The notes below the pieces were generated by a model. The model was not told the DNA's origin. It made no database searches and saw only the letters and a list, made by a program, of their open reading frames with translations. 64,000 nucleotides of DNA from Alteromonas sp. M12. GTDB lineage: Bacteria; Pseudomonadota; Gammaproteobacteria; Enterobacterales; Alteromonadaceae. The stretch is taken from the NCBI RefSeq assembly GCF_037478005.1, contig NZ_CP144164.1, forward strand, positions 3,286,001 through 3,350,000. Reading direction: 5' to 3'. The position numbers and the translations under genes are program-made. This document shows positions 28,571-39,639 of the stretch, one piece after another. The first letter of the stretch is position 1, and every line of letters starts with the position of its first letter.

Positions 28571-30436
28571 TTAAATATCGTTAACTGAATGACCAGTCAG
28601 TGCTTGATTTATTGACTTGTCCATTCGTCTAGCGGCAAATTCTTGGCTAATGTTGTCGACTTTTTCGATCGCCTGTTTAATGGCATCTATATCTTCGCCT
28701 TGAGCCAGCTTTAACATGGTAGACATAGCATCATCAATAGCCGCTTTTTCTTCCGCGCTGAGCAGCTCATCACCGTCTTTTTGAAGTGCACTATTCAACG
28801 TCTCTGCTACTCGTGTGGCTTCCACTTGTTGCTCTTTAAGCATTCTAGCTTGCATATCCTCTTTAGCATATTGCATTGAGGCTTTGAGCATGTCGGCCAC
28901 TTCTTCGTCTTTGAGACCATAAGAAGGTTTAACCTGAATCTCGGCTTTCACACCAGTGGACTTTTCCATAGCGGTGACATTTAGTAGACCATCCGCATCA
29001 ACCTGAAAAGTGACACGAATATGTGCCGCCCCAGCCGTCATTGGTGGAATACCTGTTAAATTGAATTTAGCTAACGAGCGACAATCTTTAACCAGCTCTC
29101 GCTCCCCTTGCAGCACATGCACCATCATCGCGGTTTGACCGTCTTTGAAGGTGGTAAATTCTTGCGCCTTGGCCACAGGGATAGTGGTATTTCGCGCGAC
29201 AATTTTTTCGGTCAACCCACCCATGGTTTCAATTCCCAAGGATAAGGGCAATACGTCCAGTAGCAACATTTCACTGTCAGGTTTGTTGCCGGCTAATATA
29301 TCAGCTTGAATGGCCGCACCTATGGCAACCACTTTGTCTGGATCGATGGAGGTTAATGGCGTTTTACCAAAAAATTCTCCCACCTTATGTCGAACCGAAG
29401 GCACTCGAGTAGAGCCCCCCACCATCACGACTTGCAGTACTTCATCGATTCCAATTTCTGCATCTTTGACAGCTCGTCTACACGCCCGTAAGGATTTTTT
29501 AATTAGTGGTTCAATCAACGACTCGAAAGTCATACAGCTAATCACCACTTGATGTGTTTCGCCGTTGTCATCTTTGAACTCAATGTCCACCGCAGAATCG
29601 TTACTGAGTGCTTCTTTAGCTTGTTTAGCGTCATCAAGTAAACGACGTCTTAAACCTTTGGAGATTTTGCCCGTTAAATTTGCTTTTTCACAAATATGTT
29701 CAAATAACAACTGGTCAAAATCATCTCCACCTAGCGCGGTATCCCCGCCGGTAGCTAATACTTCAAATACACCTTTTGACAAACGCAAAATGGAAATATC
29801 GAAGGTGCCACCACCTAGATCATAAATAGCTATGACACCTTCTTGTCCAGAATCTAAACCGTAAGCTATTGCCGCTGCAGTGGGCTCATTCAACAGACGT
29901 AAAACGTGTAATCCGGCCAATTGCGCCGCATCCTTTGTGCCTTGGCGTTGAGCATCATCAAAATAGGCTGGTACAGTAACCACAGCCCCAGTGAGCTCAT
30001 CTCCTAAGGAGTCTTCAGCACGGGCTTTTAGATTGCTCAAAATCTCAGCTGAAACTTGGATGGGGTTAACCACAGCACCTGGTACTTGAATGGAGATTTG
30101 CCCATCATTTGAGACAAATTCATAAGGTAAGTTCGGGTACTGACTCTGGATATCTTCCAGACTTCTTCCCATCAAACGTTTGATTGATACTATCGTGTTG
30201 GCCGGATCTAAATTTGCCGATTGTTTTGCCTGCTCACCGACAACAATTCCGTCGTTAGCATACTGAACAACTGAAGGTAAAATATGTTGACCAAGGTGGT
30301 CTGGCAATGTTTCGGGAGATCCACTTCGTACTGTGGCGACTAAAGAGTTGGTAGTACCTAGATCAATGCCAACGGCTAGTTTACGTTGATGTGGTGCAGC
30401 CGTCTGACCCGGCTCAGCAATTTGCAGTAATGCCAT
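28571..30436 (-). CDS. hscA: Fe-S chaperone HscA (Hsp70 family)
   Basis: Specialised Hsp70 that, with HscB, drives cluster transfer from IscU by binding its LPPVK motif. The ATPase domain opens [15 protein letters not shown] and contains [13 protein letters not shown] and the [14 protein letters not shown] signature. The substrate-binding domain follows from about residue 390. 621 residues is typical. It sits between hscB and fdx on the same strand. Confidence 0.98.
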   Translation of the reverse strand: MALLQIAEPGQTAAPHQRKLAVGIDLGTTNSLVATVRSGSPETLPDHLGQHILPSVVQYANDGIVVGEQAKQSANLDPANTIVSIKRLMGRSLEDIQSQYPNLPYEFVSNDGQISIQVPGAVVNPIQVSAEILSNLKARAEDSLGDELTGAVVTVPAYFDDAQRQGTKDAAQLAGLHVLRLLNEPTAAAIAYGLDSGQEGVIAIYDLGGGTFDISILRLSKGVFEVLATGGDTALGGDDFDQLLFEHICEKANLTGKISKGLRRRLLDDAKQAKEALSNDSAVDIEFKDDNGETHQVVISCMTFESLIEPLIKKSLRACRRAVKDAEIGIDEVLQVVMVGGSTRVPSVRHKVGEFFGKTPLTSIDPDKVVAIGAAIQADILAGNKPDSEMLLLDVLPLSLGIETMGGLTEKIVARNTTIPVAKAQEFTTFKDGQTAMMVHVLQGERELVKDCRSLAKFNLTGIPPMTAGAAHIRVTFQVDADGLLNVTAMEKSTGVKAEIQVKPSYGLKDEEVADMLKASMQYAKEDMQARMLKEQQVEATRVAETLNSALQKDGDELLSAEEKAAIDDAMSTMLKLAQGEDIDAIKQAIEKVDNISQEFAARRMDKSINQALTGHSVNDI

Positions 30437-30481
30437 AATTGGTTCTAACTCGCTTTTTAATTTTAGTGAATCGCAGTCGCG

Positions 30482-31009
30482 CTAATCGTCAAACAATGCA
30501 TCTTCTTTCAGTTCAATTTCTTTATGTAACTTATTCAAAAACTTCAATTTTCTGACTTCAGCTGCAGCTAGATTATTTGCTTCTTCGGTTTGTTTTTCGA
30601 GTAATTCTTGCAACGCTTCAAAGTGTTGTTTTGTATGTATCGCGACATCTTCATCCAGTGTTGTTAGAACCTGCTCAGGTTCCGCAGCATTCTCTATCTC
30701 GGATAACTGTTCTCGCCATTCCATTTGCTGCATTAAAAAGACCGGATCTTGCATTGTCTGCGTTTCATGTTGCAGCGAAATACCTCTTAGCTCCAACATA
30801 TGTTCAGCGCGAGAAAGCGGATTTTTGAGAATTTGATAGCCGTCATTAATCTGTGCATTTTTTTGCACAGCCATGAGTTTTTCTTGACCACCAGCGTTAG
30901 AAAATTTATCTGGATGGGTCACTTTAGCCAGCGATTGATAAACATTGGCCAATTTGGCGTTATCTATCTGATATGTTTCTGGAAGCCCAAAAAGCGCGAA
31001 GAAGTTCAT
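30482..31009 (-). CDS. hscB: Co-chaperone HscB
   Basis: J-domain partner of HscA. It has an N-terminal J domain with the HPD motif in KVTHPDKFSN (about residues 31-33) and a C-terminal three-helix bundle that binds IscU. 175 residues, as in the family. It is the gene between iscA and hscA in the operon. Confidence 0.97.
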   Translation of the reverse strand: MNFFALFGLPETYQIDNAKLANVYQSLAKVTHPDKFSNAGGQEKLMAVQKNAQINDGYQILKNPLSRAEHMLELRGISLQHETQTMQDPVFLMQQMEWREQLSEIENAAEPEQVLTTLDEDVAIHTKQHFEALQELLEKQTEEANNLAAAEVRKLKFLNKLHKEIELKEDALFDD

Positions 31010-31063
31010 AACTTTGTTTTTCTTTCAATCAAATGAATAGTACAACAGTTGCCAACAAAAGCT

Positions 31064-31387
31064 TTAAACATTAAAGCTTTCGCCGCAACCACACTCGCCG
31101 TTCGCATTCGGGTTATTGAATAAAAATCCTTCATTTAACCCTTCTTTAGCGAAGTCTAGTTCTGTACCGTCAAGATAAACCAAGCTTTTCGCGTCAATGA
31201 TAATTTTTACACCATTGTCTTCAAATACTTCATCATCAGCGTTTAGTTCGTCGACAAACTCCAAAACATAAGCTAAACCGGAACAACCAGTAGTTTTCAC
31301 GCCAAGGCGTAAACCTACTCCTTTTCCACGGCCTTCTAGAAATGTTCTAGCCCGCTTTGCAGCGGCGTCTGACACTTTAATTCCCAA
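31064..31387 (-). CDS. iscA: A-type Fe-S scaffold/carrier IscA
   Basis: A-type carrier with the three conserved cysteines C35 ([10 protein letters not shown]), C99 and C101 (ECGCGESF). 107 residues. It lies 24 bases after iscU. Together with IscU it delivers clusters to apo-enzymes such as IspG in this window. Confidence 0.98.
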   Translation of the reverse strand: MGIKVSDAAAKRARTFLEGRGKGVGLRLGVKTTGCSGLAYVLEFVDELNADDEVFEDNGVKIIIDAKSLVYLDGTELDFAKEGLNEGFLFNNPNANGECGCGESFNV

Positions 31388-31411
31388 AACTGGCTCCTAT
31401 CACTTTCTTTA

Positions 31412-31798
31412 TTAAGCTTTAGAATGCTTAGACTTGTAATCTTCCACAGCGGCTTTGATTGCATCTTCCGCTAAAATTGAACAGTGGATTTTTACAGGTG
31501 GCAATGCAAGCTCTTCAGCGATGTCTGTATTTTTAATTGTTACAGCTTCATCTAGCGTCTTACCCTTAACCCACTCTGTTACCAACGAACTTGATGCGAT
31601 GGCAGATCCGCAACCATATGTTTTAAATTTGGCGTCTTCGATTAAACCGTTTTCACCAACTTTAAGTTGTAGTTTCATCACATCACCACAAGCAGGCGCT
31701 CCTACCATTCCAGTGGCGATAGTTGGGTCGTTTTTATCAAATCCACCAACGTTGCGTGGATTTTCGTAATGATCGATTACTTTTTCACTGTAAGCCAT
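31412..31798 (-). CDS. iscU: Fe-S cluster scaffold IscU
   Basis: Scaffold on which IscS-derived sulfur and iron are assembled. The cluster cysteines are C37 (GAPACGDVM), C63 (YGCGSA) and C106 (IHCSILAEDA). The HscA-recognition motif LPPVK is at residues 99-103. 128 residues, the standard length. It lies 59 bases after iscS. Confidence 0.99.
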   Translation of the reverse strand: MAYSEKVIDHYENPRNVGGFDKNDPTIATGMVGAPACGDVMKLQLKVGENGLIEDAKFKTYGCGSAIASSSLVTEWVKGKTLDEAVTIKNTDIAEELALPPVKIHCSILAEDAIKAAVEDYKSKHSKA

Positions 31799-31857
31799 GT
31801 TACTTACCTCTTAAATTACGATTTCTCGCGTTAATTCCAATTTGATCGATTCACCTA

Positions 31858-33081
31858 TTAGTGGTGAACCCATTCAACTTTAGTCAGATCTACACCGTCT
31901 TTAAACATATCCCAAAGCGGTGACATTTCACGTAGTTTGTCGATTGCATTTTGCACCACACTAACAACGTGATCGATTTCTTCTTCAGTGGTAAATCTAC
32001 CAATACTGAATCGAATCGAGCTGTGAGCTAATTCATCATTTAGTCCTAAAGCTCTGAGCACATAAGACGGCTCCAAACTTGCTGAAGTACAAGCTGAACC
32101 TGAAGATACTGCCATGTCTTTGAGTGCCATAATTAATGACTCACCTTCAACATAGGCAAAACTCACATTTAAGTTACCTGTTATACGCTGATCAAGATCG
32201 CCATTTAGATAGACTTCTTCGATGTCTTTTAGGCCATTCCAGAGACGGTCGCGAAGTTTTAAAATTCGCGCATTTTCTTCAGCCATTTCTTCTTTAGCAA
32301 TACGGAACGCTTCACCCATACCAACGATTTGATGAGTTGCCAACGTGCCTGAACGCATGCCTCTTTCATGTCCGCCACCGTGCATTTGGGCTTCAATTCT
32401 TACCCGCGGCTTACGACGAACATACAAGGCACCTATGCCTTTTGGACCATATATTTTGTGCGCAGAGAAAGACATTAAATCGACTTTCAAGGCCTGTAAA
32501 TCTATTTCAATTTTACCGGCACTTTGCGCCGCATCAACATGAAACAAGGTTTTGTTGTCTCTACAAATTTCACCAATTTGTTGAATATCCTGAATCACAC
32601 CGATTTCATTATTTACGTGCATGATACTAACGAGCACAGTATCTGGACGTAAATTCGCTTTAAATTCTTCTAAATCCAATAAACCGTTTGGTTTTGGATC
32701 CATATAAGTTACTTCAAACCCTTCTCGCTCTAATTGACGACAAGTATCAAGTACCGCTTTATGTTCAGTTTTCAGGGTAATAATGTGCTTACCTTTCTTA
32801 CTATAAAAGTGAGCAGCCCCCTTAATTGCTAAATTATTGGACTCTGTTGCACCCGAAGTAAACACGATTTCTCGTGGATCAGCATTTACCAAATCAGCAA
32901 TTTGATTTCTGGCAAGGTCAATGGCTTCTTCAGCGATCCATCCAAATTTATGGGAACGAGAAGCCGGATTACCGAAATTGCCTTCTAGGGTTAAACATTC
33001 CATCATTTTTTGGGCTACACGGGGATCAACCGGAGTGGTTGCCGAATAATCCAAATAGATAGGTAAATTAATATTGCTCAT
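31858..33081 (-). CDS. iscS: Cysteine desulfurase IscS
   Basis: PLP enzyme that takes sulfur from cysteine for Fe-S clusters and tRNA thiolation. PLP Lys209 lies in [12 protein letters not shown] and the persulfide Cys331 in [17 protein letters not shown]. The ATG at 33081 ([22 protein letters not shown]) was chosen because GTGGAG lies 6 bases upstream. A GTG at 33093 would itself be part of that site. 407 residues (E. coli 404). It directly follows iscR. Confidence 0.98.
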   Translation of the reverse strand: MSNINLPIYLDYSATTPVDPRVAQKMMECLTLEGNFGNPASRSHKFGWIAEEAIDLARNQIADLVNADPREIVFTSGATESNNLAIKGAAHFYSKKGKHIITLKTEHKAVLDTCRQLEREGFEVTYMDPKPNGLLDLEEFKANLRPDTVLVSIMHVNNEIGVIQDIQQIGEICRDNKTLFHVDAAQSAGKIEIDLQALKVDLMSFSAHKIYGPKGIGALYVRRKPRVRIEAQMHGGGHERGMRSGTLATHQIVGMGEAFRIAKEEMAEENARILKLRDRLWNGLKDIEEVYLNGDLDQRITGNLNVSFAYVEGESLIMALKDMAVSSGSACTSASLEPSYVLRALGLNDELAHSSIRFSIGRFTTEEEIDHVVSVVQNAIDKLREMSPLWDMFKDGVDLTKVEWVHH

Positions 33082-33093
33082 TTTAGGCTCCAC

Positions 33094-33582
33094 TTATAGT
33101 TGCAAGCTAATTTCAATTTCATTTGCAACAACAGTATTAAGTTGTTTAGTTCTGTCTTGTCTTCCTGCAACCGTTTTTACGTCTTGTTTGGCCATTAGTT
33201 CACCTAACGTAATATTGTTCAGGAATTGACTAATTCGTTCACTCAAATCATGCCAGAGGCTATGAGTAAGACATCTCTCTCCACCTTGGCAATCAGAATT
33301 GCCTTGGCATCGTGTTGCATCGACTGACTCGTCTACCGCACGTATAACTTCGCCTACTGCGATTTCTTCAGGTACACGGCCTAACTTATAACCGCCACCT
33401 GGACCACGAACACTCTGTACAAGATTTTCTTTTCTTAAACGTGAGAACAATTGTTCTAAATAAGACAATGAAATTTCCTGACGCTCCGAAATATCGGCTA
33501 ACGAGACCGGCCCTCTACGGGAATGTAATGCAACGTCTAGCATTGCAGTTACAGCATATCGGCCTTTGGAAGTAAGTTTCAT
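33094..33582 (-). CDS. iscR: Fe-S cluster regulator IscR
   Basis: Rrf2-family repressor that senses cluster status and controls its own operon. It has a winged helix with [28 protein letters not shown], then the cluster ligands C92, C98, C104 and H107 ([17 protein letters not shown]). 162 residues, as in E. coli. Two adjacent IscR type 1 sites lie just upstream, so autoregulation is well supported. Confidence 0.99.
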   Translation of the reverse strand: MKLTSKGRYAVTAMLDVALHSRRGPVSLADISERQEISLSYLEQLFSRLRKENLVQSVRGPGGGYKLGRVPEEIAVGEVIRAVDESVDATRCQGNSDCQGGERCLTHSLWHDLSERISQFLNNITLGELMAKQDVKTVAGRQDRTKQLNTVVANEIEISLQL

Positions 33583-33619
33583 AGAAAATACCAGTTAACA
33601 AGATACCATGAATTCTCAC

Positions 33620-33669
33620 ATACCCGACTAATTTAGTCAAGTATTAGACCTAGTAAATTAGTCAAGTAT
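33620..33669 (-). promoter_or_regulatory. Tandem type 1 IscR boxes and isc promoter
   Basis: Two abutting 25-base elements (33620-33644 and 33645-33669) share, on the minus strand, the 13-base core ATACTTGACTAAA/T and an AGTC- or TACT-containing second half. The proximal one fits the type 1 IscR pattern throughout (ATACTTGACT...AGTCGGGTAT). Its TTGACT also serves as -35, with GAGAAT 17 bases on as a -10. The proximal box lies 38 bases before the iscR start. Confidence 0.8.
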
Positions 33670-33688
33670 TACCAAGGAGTTGTAATTG

Positions 33689-34498
33689 TCAGATTGATGG
33701 GTCAAACGCGTCTTTGGCTTTTTGATAATCATCAACAAGATCAGAGTCTTGGAAGTTATCCAAATTAATAGAAGGCAAAGAATCTCCGCACACTTTCCCG
33801 CCCATTTTATTAATTTCTTTACACATTTCTTCCACTTTAGTGTCAATCAAATGCACATGATCTAACATTACACCAATGGCGTTCGCTACCGGATCGGGAT
33901 TATCTGGGGCTACTGCATAGGCATCAAAACCGTATTTGCGCGCGATTTTATCACGCCGCTGATGTTTATCCTGATCTTTTTGCTGTTTTTGAACGACTAT
34001 TCTGCCCGGAATACCAATAACAGTGGCATTTTCGGGTACATCCTTAACCACGACAGAATTTGATCCAACTTTTGCACCTTTATGCATAGTGATAGGACCA
34101 AGCACTTTGGCTCCAGCGCCAACGACTACATTGTCTTCTAAAGTAGGATGACGCTTGCCACCGTTCCAACTTGTGCCGCCTAGAGTCACACCGTGATAAA
34201 GTGTCACATCGTTACCAATCTCAGCCGTTTCTCCAATCACTACGCCCATGCCATGATCGATAAAAAAACGTCGACCTAATGTTGCACCTGGGTGTATTTC
34301 AATACCGGTCATCCAACGTGAAAAGGTGGAAATGCTGCGGGCAAGCCAGAGCCAATTAGATTTCCAAAGTTTATGAGCAACACGATGTAACCAAATAGCA
34401 TGCAAACCTGGATAATTAGTCAGTACCTCAAAAGTAGTACGAGCAGCAGGATCTCGATGAAATACACTTTGGATATCTTCTTTTATTCGCTCAAACAT
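33689..34498 (-). CDS. cysE: Serine O-acetyltransferase
   Basis: Makes O-acetylserine for cysteine synthesis. An N-terminal helical part is followed by a left-handed beta-helix of hexapeptide repeats ([28 protein letters not shown]...[14 protein letters not shown], about residues 85-190). 269 residues. It lies upstream of iscR on the same strand, so it supplies the cysteine that IscS uses. In many gammaproteobacteria trmJ-cysE-isc are similarly neighbours. Confidence 0.95.
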   Translation of the reverse strand: MFERIKEDIQSVFHRDPAARTTFEVLTNYPGLHAIWLHRVAHKLWKSNWLWLARSISTFSRWMTGIEIHPGATLGRRFFIDHGMGVVIGETAEIGNDVTLYHGVTLGGTSWNGGKRHPTLEDNVVVGAGAKVLGPITMHKGAKVGSNSVVVKDVPENATVIGIPGRIVVQKQQKDQDKHQRRDKIARKYGFDAYAVAPDNPDPVANAIGVMLDHVHLIDTKVEEMCKEINKMGGKVCGDSLPSINLDNFQDSDLVDDYQKAKDAFDPSI

Positions 34499-34517
34499 AT
34501 TATTACTTTGGAAAATC

Positions 34518-35282
34518 CTAATCTTTGGCTTTAATCGACTTATCCACTGACGCCAAAATACCTCTTAATATATTCAGTTCTTGGGTTTCAGGACGGGCGC
34601 GATTGAATAGACGTCTTAATTTGGTCATCACCATACCGGGATGTTGCGGAATGATGAAATTCGTTTTTGATAGGGTTTGTTCCAAATGACTATAAAAACG
34701 CTCTAAATCATCGGCCAATGGGTATTCATTCGGCTCATCTTCGATACGTGATTTGTTTAAATAGGCCATTCTAATTTCGTAACACAAAGTTTGAACCGCG
34801 GCAGCTAAATTAAGTGAGCTGTACTCTGGATTCGCTGGTATACACACATGGAAATGACATTGCTGTAATTCTTCATTACTTAAACCATTGTTTTCACGTC
34901 CAAAGACCAAGGCTACTGGGTACTTTTCTACCTCACTAATCAATTTTTCTCCACACCCTCTTGGCTCAAGCATCGGCCATGACAATGTCCGTGAGCGGGC
35001 ACTGGTTCCCACAACTAAACCGCAATCTTTCACCGCCTCTTCTAAGGTTGAGACAATTTTTGCATTTGCTAACACATCTCCCGCCCCCGCGGCGAGTGCG
35101 CTCGCTTTACCATCCGGCTTATCGATAGGGTCTACTAATACTAATTGACTCAAGCCCATGGTTTTCATCGCTCTAGCGGTTGAACCAATGTTGCCTGTAT
35201 GCGAGGTATTCACTAATACTACACGTACTTTTGCAAGCACAGAGCTGTCGAGATTAGAACCAGTATTTACAGAGTTAGACAT
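34518..35282 (-). CDS. trmJ: tRNA (cytidine/uridine-2'-O-)-methyltransferase TrmJ
   Basis: SPOUT-class methyltransferase acting on position 32 of tRNAs. The knot motifs are [22 protein letters not shown] near the N-terminus, [15 protein letters not shown] and [17 protein letters not shown]. 254 residues. It lies 19 bases before cysE on the same strand. A 17-base direct repeat sits just upstream (35306-35335). Confidence 0.97.
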   Translation of the reverse strand: MSNSVNTGSNLDSSVLAKVRVVLVNTSHTGNIGSTARAMKTMGLSQLVLVDPIDKPDGKASALAAGAGDVLANAKIVSTLEEAVKDCGLVVGTSARSRTLSWPMLEPRGCGEKLISEVEKYPVALVFGRENNGLSNEELQQCHFHVCIPANPEYSSLNLAAAVQTLCYEIRMAYLNKSRIEDEPNEYPLADDLERFYSHLEQTLSKTNFIIPQHPGMVMTKLRRLFNRARPETQELNILRGILASVDKSIKAKD

Positions 35283-35305
35283 AATTATTTTCTTTTGTTA
35301 ATCAC

Positions 35306-35335
35306 GATTTAATAAACGAACTGATTTAATAAACG
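35306..35335. repeat. Tandem direct repeat upstream of trmJ
   Basis: The 13-base word GATTTAATAAACG occurs at 35306-35318 and 35323-35335, 17 bases apart with ACT or CACT after it. It lies 24-53 bases before the trmJ start. It could be a regulator half-site pair or a small duplication. Confidence 0.6.
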
Positions 35336-35399
35336 CACTAAAGCAAGTTCTATACAGCCTATGATTTTAACACAATGCCAGATTACTTTTTTGATAAGA

Positions 35400-36404
35400 C
35401 TAACTCTTCAATAAGGCGAGCAGACCATCTGCCGCGCAAAACCTAAGGGCAGCGTCAGCTTGTTGGCGAACAACGGGTTTAGCATGATAAGCCACTCCCA
35501 GTGCCGCTTGCTTCATCATAACCAAATCATTGGCTCCATCTCCTAGAGCAATGGTTTGAGACGCATCGATTTGATAACGCTCAGCCAATAAATTGAGGGT
35601 GTCGGCTTTACTTTGTGCACCGATAATGTCACCTAGAACTTTTCCAGTCAGTTTACCCTCTACAATCTCTAGTTGATTGGAAATGGCATAATCTAAGCCT
35701 AAGCGTTCAGCAAGATAATCTGCAAAGAAGGTAAAACCGCCTGACGCTATCGCTAATTTCCAGTTCGCTTTTTTTAACTTTGCTAATAAACGACTGATCC
35801 CAGGGTTGATCGGAATAGCATCACGAACTTGTTTCAGAATTAACTCATCAGCTCCTTTTAAACACGCCACTCGGCTATTAAGGCTCTGAGCAAAATCAAG
35901 CTTACCTTGCATGGCTAATTCGGTTACTTCTGAGACCTGAGTCCCCACACCAGCCAATTTTGCGATTTCATCGATACACTCAATACCAATCACAGTGCTG
36001 TCCATATCCATGACTAATAACCCTGGCTTTGCCAACGTAGGCCGCTGTTTTACAAGACTAATATCTACTTGGAAGCTAACCGCTGTAGATTCAATAACAG
36101 CCGCTAAGTCTGATGAAGGTTTAACTTCAACTTCTGCTTCAAACGCGCAACCATTGCTTCCTTCATAACCAGGCTGAAATACCTGAATACTCAGCACATC
36201 TGCCAATGCCGTTTGAACCTGAAACAATTTTTCTAAATTCAAGCTTTCTGAAAATAGCACCAATTGCTGAGAACTTGCTTCACTGGTCTCAGCCAATTCA
36301 AATTGAAGCTCACCTGGTAATGTGAAATTCACATTTTTATGATGAAGATTGGTCAGATATTTGGCAGATAGCCATTCTTCTTTTGATAATTTGGTCGATA
36401 GCAC
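35400..36404 (-). CDS. serB: Phosphoserine phosphatase
   Basis: Last step of serine synthesis, which feeds CysE two genes away. A HAD phosphatase with nucleophile D133 in VMDMDSTVIG, and GDGANDLVM in the C-terminal part. The N-terminal 125 residues are an ACT-like extension found in many SerB proteins. 334 residues. It is divergent from the ytjB gene, the same neighbour as in E. coli. Confidence 0.97.
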   Translation of the reverse strand: MLSTKLSKEEWLSAKYLTNLHHKNVNFTLPGELQFELAETSEASSQQLVLFSESLNLEKLFQVQTALADVLSIQVFQPGYEGSNGCAFEAEVEVKPSSDLAAVIESTAVSFQVDISLVKQRPTLAKPGLLVMDMDSTVIGIECIDEIAKLAGVGTQVSEVTELAMQGKLDFAQSLNSRVACLKGADELILKQVRDAIPINPGISRLLAKLKKANWKLAIASGGFTFFADYLAERLGLDYAISNQLEIVEGKLTGKVLGDIIGAQSKADTLNLLAERYQIDASQTIALGDGANDLVMMKQAALGVAYHAKPVVRQQADAALRFCAADGLLALLKS

Positions 36405-36571
36405 AATTAACCCACCGGAATATTATTTAGGACAGGGATTCTACCGAAATCAATAAGTGACGCAATAAGATATCCCTATGACATAGAACAATTAACAAGG
36501 TGCACTTAAATTCGTAAATAAAACAACAACTCATATTGGCAAACGTGACAAATTGTCTTATTGTCTTGGGC

Positions 36572-37192
36572 ATGGATATAACAAAATTCGGATTGGCTGA
36601 ATCAGCCCAAAAAGTCCCCAGTAATTACTCAATTTTTAAGCGAGTGGCAAATCTCACCTTACTGGTGGTGGCCGCTGCTATTTGCGTGAATATTTGGTTA
36701 TTAAATACTGATCAATCACAAAATTGGCACAACAATCAATCTACCCAGTTAGGTCGCAGTTTAGCCAAGTTCACAGCGGATTTAATTGCGCCTCATTTGC
36801 AACAAAAGCAAAATGAACAAATTCTAAGTTACATAAACCTGCTATCCAAAGACAAACATGTCGCCGGTGTTTCAGTTTATAACCGCAATGGTGAGGTAGT
36901 TGAAAGCAACGAGCAAAATGCATCCGTATTGGCGAGCTTTTTACTCGAAGATGAGTTTCCTCTGGTATTTGTCGAAGAAGTTGTTTTAGATGACAACGTG
37001 CTGGGTTACGTGCGTTTATTACTCGATAAACAGCAAGTGATGCTATTTCACCGAGAATATCAAAACCAAATTTATAAACAGCTTTTAGTTTTGATGTTGC
37101 TTGCTGGTCTAGTTGGGCTGCTGATTACTAGGGCCTACTACAAATTACGCTTTCGCCATTATGAGAAAGTAGAGAAATCTAACCGAAAATAA
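36572..37192 (+). CDS. ytjB: AhpA/YtjB (SMP) family membrane protein
   Basis: About 206 residues with two hydrophobic segments, one near residue 27-44 (VANLTLLVVAAAICVNIWLL) and one near 178-190 (LLVLMLLAGLVGLLI). They enclose a roughly 130-residue extracytoplasmic domain (KHVAGVSVYNRNGEVVESN). This is the topology of YtjB/SMP, which is divergent from serB in E. coli. The ATG at 36572 was preferred to a TTG at 36536. Neither has a strong ribosome binding site. Function is poorly known. Confidence 0.85.
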   Translation: MDITKFGLAESAQKVPSNYSIFKRVANLTLLVVAAAICVNIWLLNTDQSQNWHNNQSTQLGRSLAKFTADLIAPHLQQKQNEQILSYINLLSKDKHVAGVSVYNRNGEVVESNEQNASVLASFLLEDEFPLVFVEEVVLDDNVLGYVRLLLDKQQVMLFHREYQNQIYKQLLVLMLLAGLVGLLITRAYYKLRFRHYEKVEKSNRK

Positions 37193-37221
37193 CAAAATGC
37201 TGTAACAGCAAACCCAAAGCT

Positions 37222-38010
37222 CTAATTCTTTTCGTCATTGAACGCAAAAAGTTCGCAGCTGTTAAGCGATGTTTGTTTGATGACCTGCTCTACCCCTACT
37301 CCTTTGATAGTGGCAATGTGCTGGGCTATTTCAGGCAAATACTCAGGACTATTACGTTTCCCCTGCCGGCCGCAAATAGGCATATCAGGGGCATCAGTTT
37401 CCAACAAAACAGCGCTTAGCGGAATTTTTTTCAGTACCTCTCTAGTCTTACTCGCCCGAGGATAGGTTATGACGCCGCCAAATCCCAATTTGAATCCCAA
37501 GTCCAAGTAGCTTTGAGCTTCCTGATAACTGCCAGAAAACGCATGTATTGCACCACCTTGTTGGAATTTTTGCTGTTTTAAAGTGCGGATGATCGCATTA
37601 TGAGAACGGCGGTGATGGATAATAGCCGGTAGCTTAAAGTGATTGGCGATATTGAGTTGTTCAGTGAAGAAGCTTTGTTGTTTTGTTTGATTTTGTTGGT
37701 CAGAGTCATGAAAATCAAGACCAATTTCCCCGACGGCGCGCACTTCTGGATGCTGTTCGATGAAAAGGTTAAGAGAATCGATATCGGCTTGGGCGCTTTG
37801 CTCAATAAAATAAGGATGTACACCCAACGCATACTCTAGCATTGATGTGTTGTTGCATAATTCAATAAGTGACTGCCAACGACTCGCAAGCGTACCTGGG
37901 ATAAGGATTTTATTTACACCAACTTGTAAACAACGGTTCAGAACCGCCATTCTGTCGACATCAAAGGCTTCAAAGTCTAAATGGCAGTGGCTATCAATCA
38001 TTACCGCCAA
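37222..38010 (-). CDS. TatD-family metal-dependent hydrolase (YjjV-like)
   Basis: Metal-dependent DNase/hydrolase with a TIM barrel. The N-terminal metal site is IDSHCHLDF, then GEIGLDFHD, HHRRSH and LETDAPDMP give the remaining ligands. 262 residues fits the YjjV subgroup. It sits 8 bases after pdxH, so it is likely co-transcribed with it. Confidence 0.92.
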   Translation of the reverse strand: MAVMIDSHCHLDFEAFDVDRMAVLNRCLQVGVNKILIPGTLASRWQSLIELCNNTSMLEYALGVHPYFIEQSAQADIDSLNLFIEQHPEVRAVGEIGLDFHDSDQQNQTKQQSFFTEQLNIANHFKLPAIIHHRRSHNAIIRTLKQQKFQQGGAIHAFSGSYQEAQSYLDLGFKLGFGGVITYPRASKTREVLKKIPLSAVLLETDAPDMPICGRQGKRNSPEYLPEIAQHIATIKGVGVEQVIKQTSLNSCELFAFNDEKN

Positions 38011-38017
38011 AGCTCCT

Positions 38018-38683
38018 TTAAGGCATTAAACGCTGGATCTGCCAATCTCGACTATCAGTCTCTGAAGTACTGTTAGAGTTGTCTAAGGTATAAACAAACC
38101 GATTATGTAAACGGTGTTCTCCGCCCTGCCAGAATTCGATTTCATGAGGAACAACTCGATAACCGCCCCAAAATTTAGGTACTGGAATTTCTCCAGCCGA
38201 AAATTTCTTTTTCACTTCATCAAATTTACTCATTAGCATTTGACGAGTAGAGATAGGTTGGCTTTGTTTTGATGCCCAGGCTGCAAGTTGACTTTCTTTT
38301 GGTCTAGAGAAAAAGTACTTTGCCACCTCAGCAGTGGAAAGAGGTTGTGCAACGCCGCAAATTTTGACTTGTCGCTCCATAAAATACCAAGGGAAATGCA
38401 GCGATATTTTTGAATTGTTGGCCAATTCAGTTGCTTTTCGACTCCCCAGGTTGGTATAAAAAACAAAACCTCTGTCATCCACATCTTTTAGCAACACAAT
38501 ACGTTGCGATGGCTGACCATCTGCGGAAACCGTTGCAACTGTCATTGCCGTTGGATCCGGAGTGCCGGAATCAATTACCAGCTTGAGCCAATGGTTAAAC
38601 TGAGTTATAGGGTTTGAATCGAGATCTTCTTGACGTAACTCACCAAGATTATAATCTCTTCTGAGACCATGAATATCCGCCAT
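38018..38683 (-). CDS. pdxH: Pyridoxamine 5'-phosphate oxidase
   Basis: FMN enzyme that makes pyridoxal phosphate. It contains [23 protein letters not shown] and [16 protein letters not shown], and ends RLMP with the characteristic [10 protein letters not shown]. The ATG at 38683 ([11 protein letters not shown]) was chosen because AAGGTG lies 6 bases before it. A GTG at 38692 overlaps that site. 221 residues (E. coli 218). Confidence 0.97.
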   Translation of the reverse strand: MADIHGLRRDYNLGELRQEDLDSNPITQFNHWLKLVIDSGTPDPTAMTVATVSADGQPSQRIVLLKDVDDRGFVFYTNLGSRKATELANNSKISLHFPWYFMERQVKICGVAQPLSTAEVAKYFFSRPKESQLAAWASKQSQPISTRQMLMSKFDEVKKKFSAGEIPVPKFWGGYRVVPHEIEFWQGGEHRLHNRFVYTLDNSNSTSETDSRDWQIQRLMP

Positions 38684-38730
38684 CTCATTCACCTTTTAAA
38701 ATTAGTTTACCAATCAAAAGACCGCAGTCT

Positions 38731-39639
38731 TTAGTAATTATTATCCCCGTAACCTAGACTTCTGAGCGCTCGCTCGTCATCCGCCCAGCCAGACTTAACT
38801 TTGACCCAAAGCTCTAAAAATACTTTGTTATCGAATAGGTTTTCCATATCTTTTCGCGCTTCAGCTCCAATGGTTTTCAGGCGTTGTCCGCCCTTACCTA
38901 TCACCATACGCTTTTGGGTTTCACGTTCGACTAGAATCAATCCATTAATACGATAAACACCATTATCGGCCAGCAAAAACTGCTCTATTTCTACGGTCAC
39001 AGAATAAGGTAATTCGTCACCAGTAAAGCGCATTAATTTTTCACGAACGATTTCTGCAGCCATAAATCGACTCGACCGGTCGGTAATGTAATCCTCAGGA
39101 AAATAAAATTCGCTTTCTGGTAAGGTTTCATGAACCATTTCTCGAAGCTCTTCTACATTGCGTCCTAGCTTAGCTGAAACTGGCATAATTTTTTCAAAGT
39201 TATGTTGTTCCTGAAGCCATTGCATATGTGTCATCAATTGGGTTTTATCTTTTACGTTGTCACTTTTATTTATTAACAACCAACAAGGTAATCCTGACTG
39301 TTTGACCTTACTCAATACCATTTGGTCATCTTCAGTCCACTTCGTACCTTCGACTAAAAACAAAACTAGACCAACTTCAGCCAATGAACTTGATGCTGCA
39401 CGGTTCATCAACCTGTTTATTGCGCGTTTTTCTTCGACATGCAAGCCTGGAGTATCAACAAAAATAGCTTGATGCTGAGCTTCAGTATCTATTCCCATAA
39501 TGCGGTGGCGTGTTGTTTGCGGCTTACGAGAAGTAATACTGACTTTTTGTCCTAACAGCTTATTCAGCAGCGTAGACTTACCCACATTGGGACGGCCAAC
39601 AATGGCAACCATGCCACAATATGTTTTTGCTTGTATCAC
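38731..39639 (-). CDS. era: GTPase Era
   Basis: GTPase for 16S rRNA maturation and 30S assembly. The G domain has [15 protein letters not shown] and NKSD. A C-terminal KH domain carries [21 protein letters not shown]. 302 residues. The start overlaps the rnc stop by 4 bases, in the conserved order lepA-lepB-rnc-era. Confidence 0.99.
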   Translation of the reverse strand: MIQAKTYCGMVAIVGRPNVGKSTLLNKLLGQKVSITSRKPQTTRHRIMGIDTEAQHQAIFVDTPGLHVEEKRAINRLMNRAASSSLAEVGLVLFLVEGTKWTEDDQMVLSKVKQSGLPCWLLINKSDNVKDKTQLMTHMQWLQEQHNFEKIMPVSAKLGRNVEELREMVHETLPESEFYFPEDYITDRSSRFMAAEIVREKLMRFTGDELPYSVTVEIEQFLLADNGVYRINGLILVERETQKRMVIGKGGQRLKTIGAEARKDMENLFDNKVFLELWVKVKSGWADDERALRSLGYGDNNY

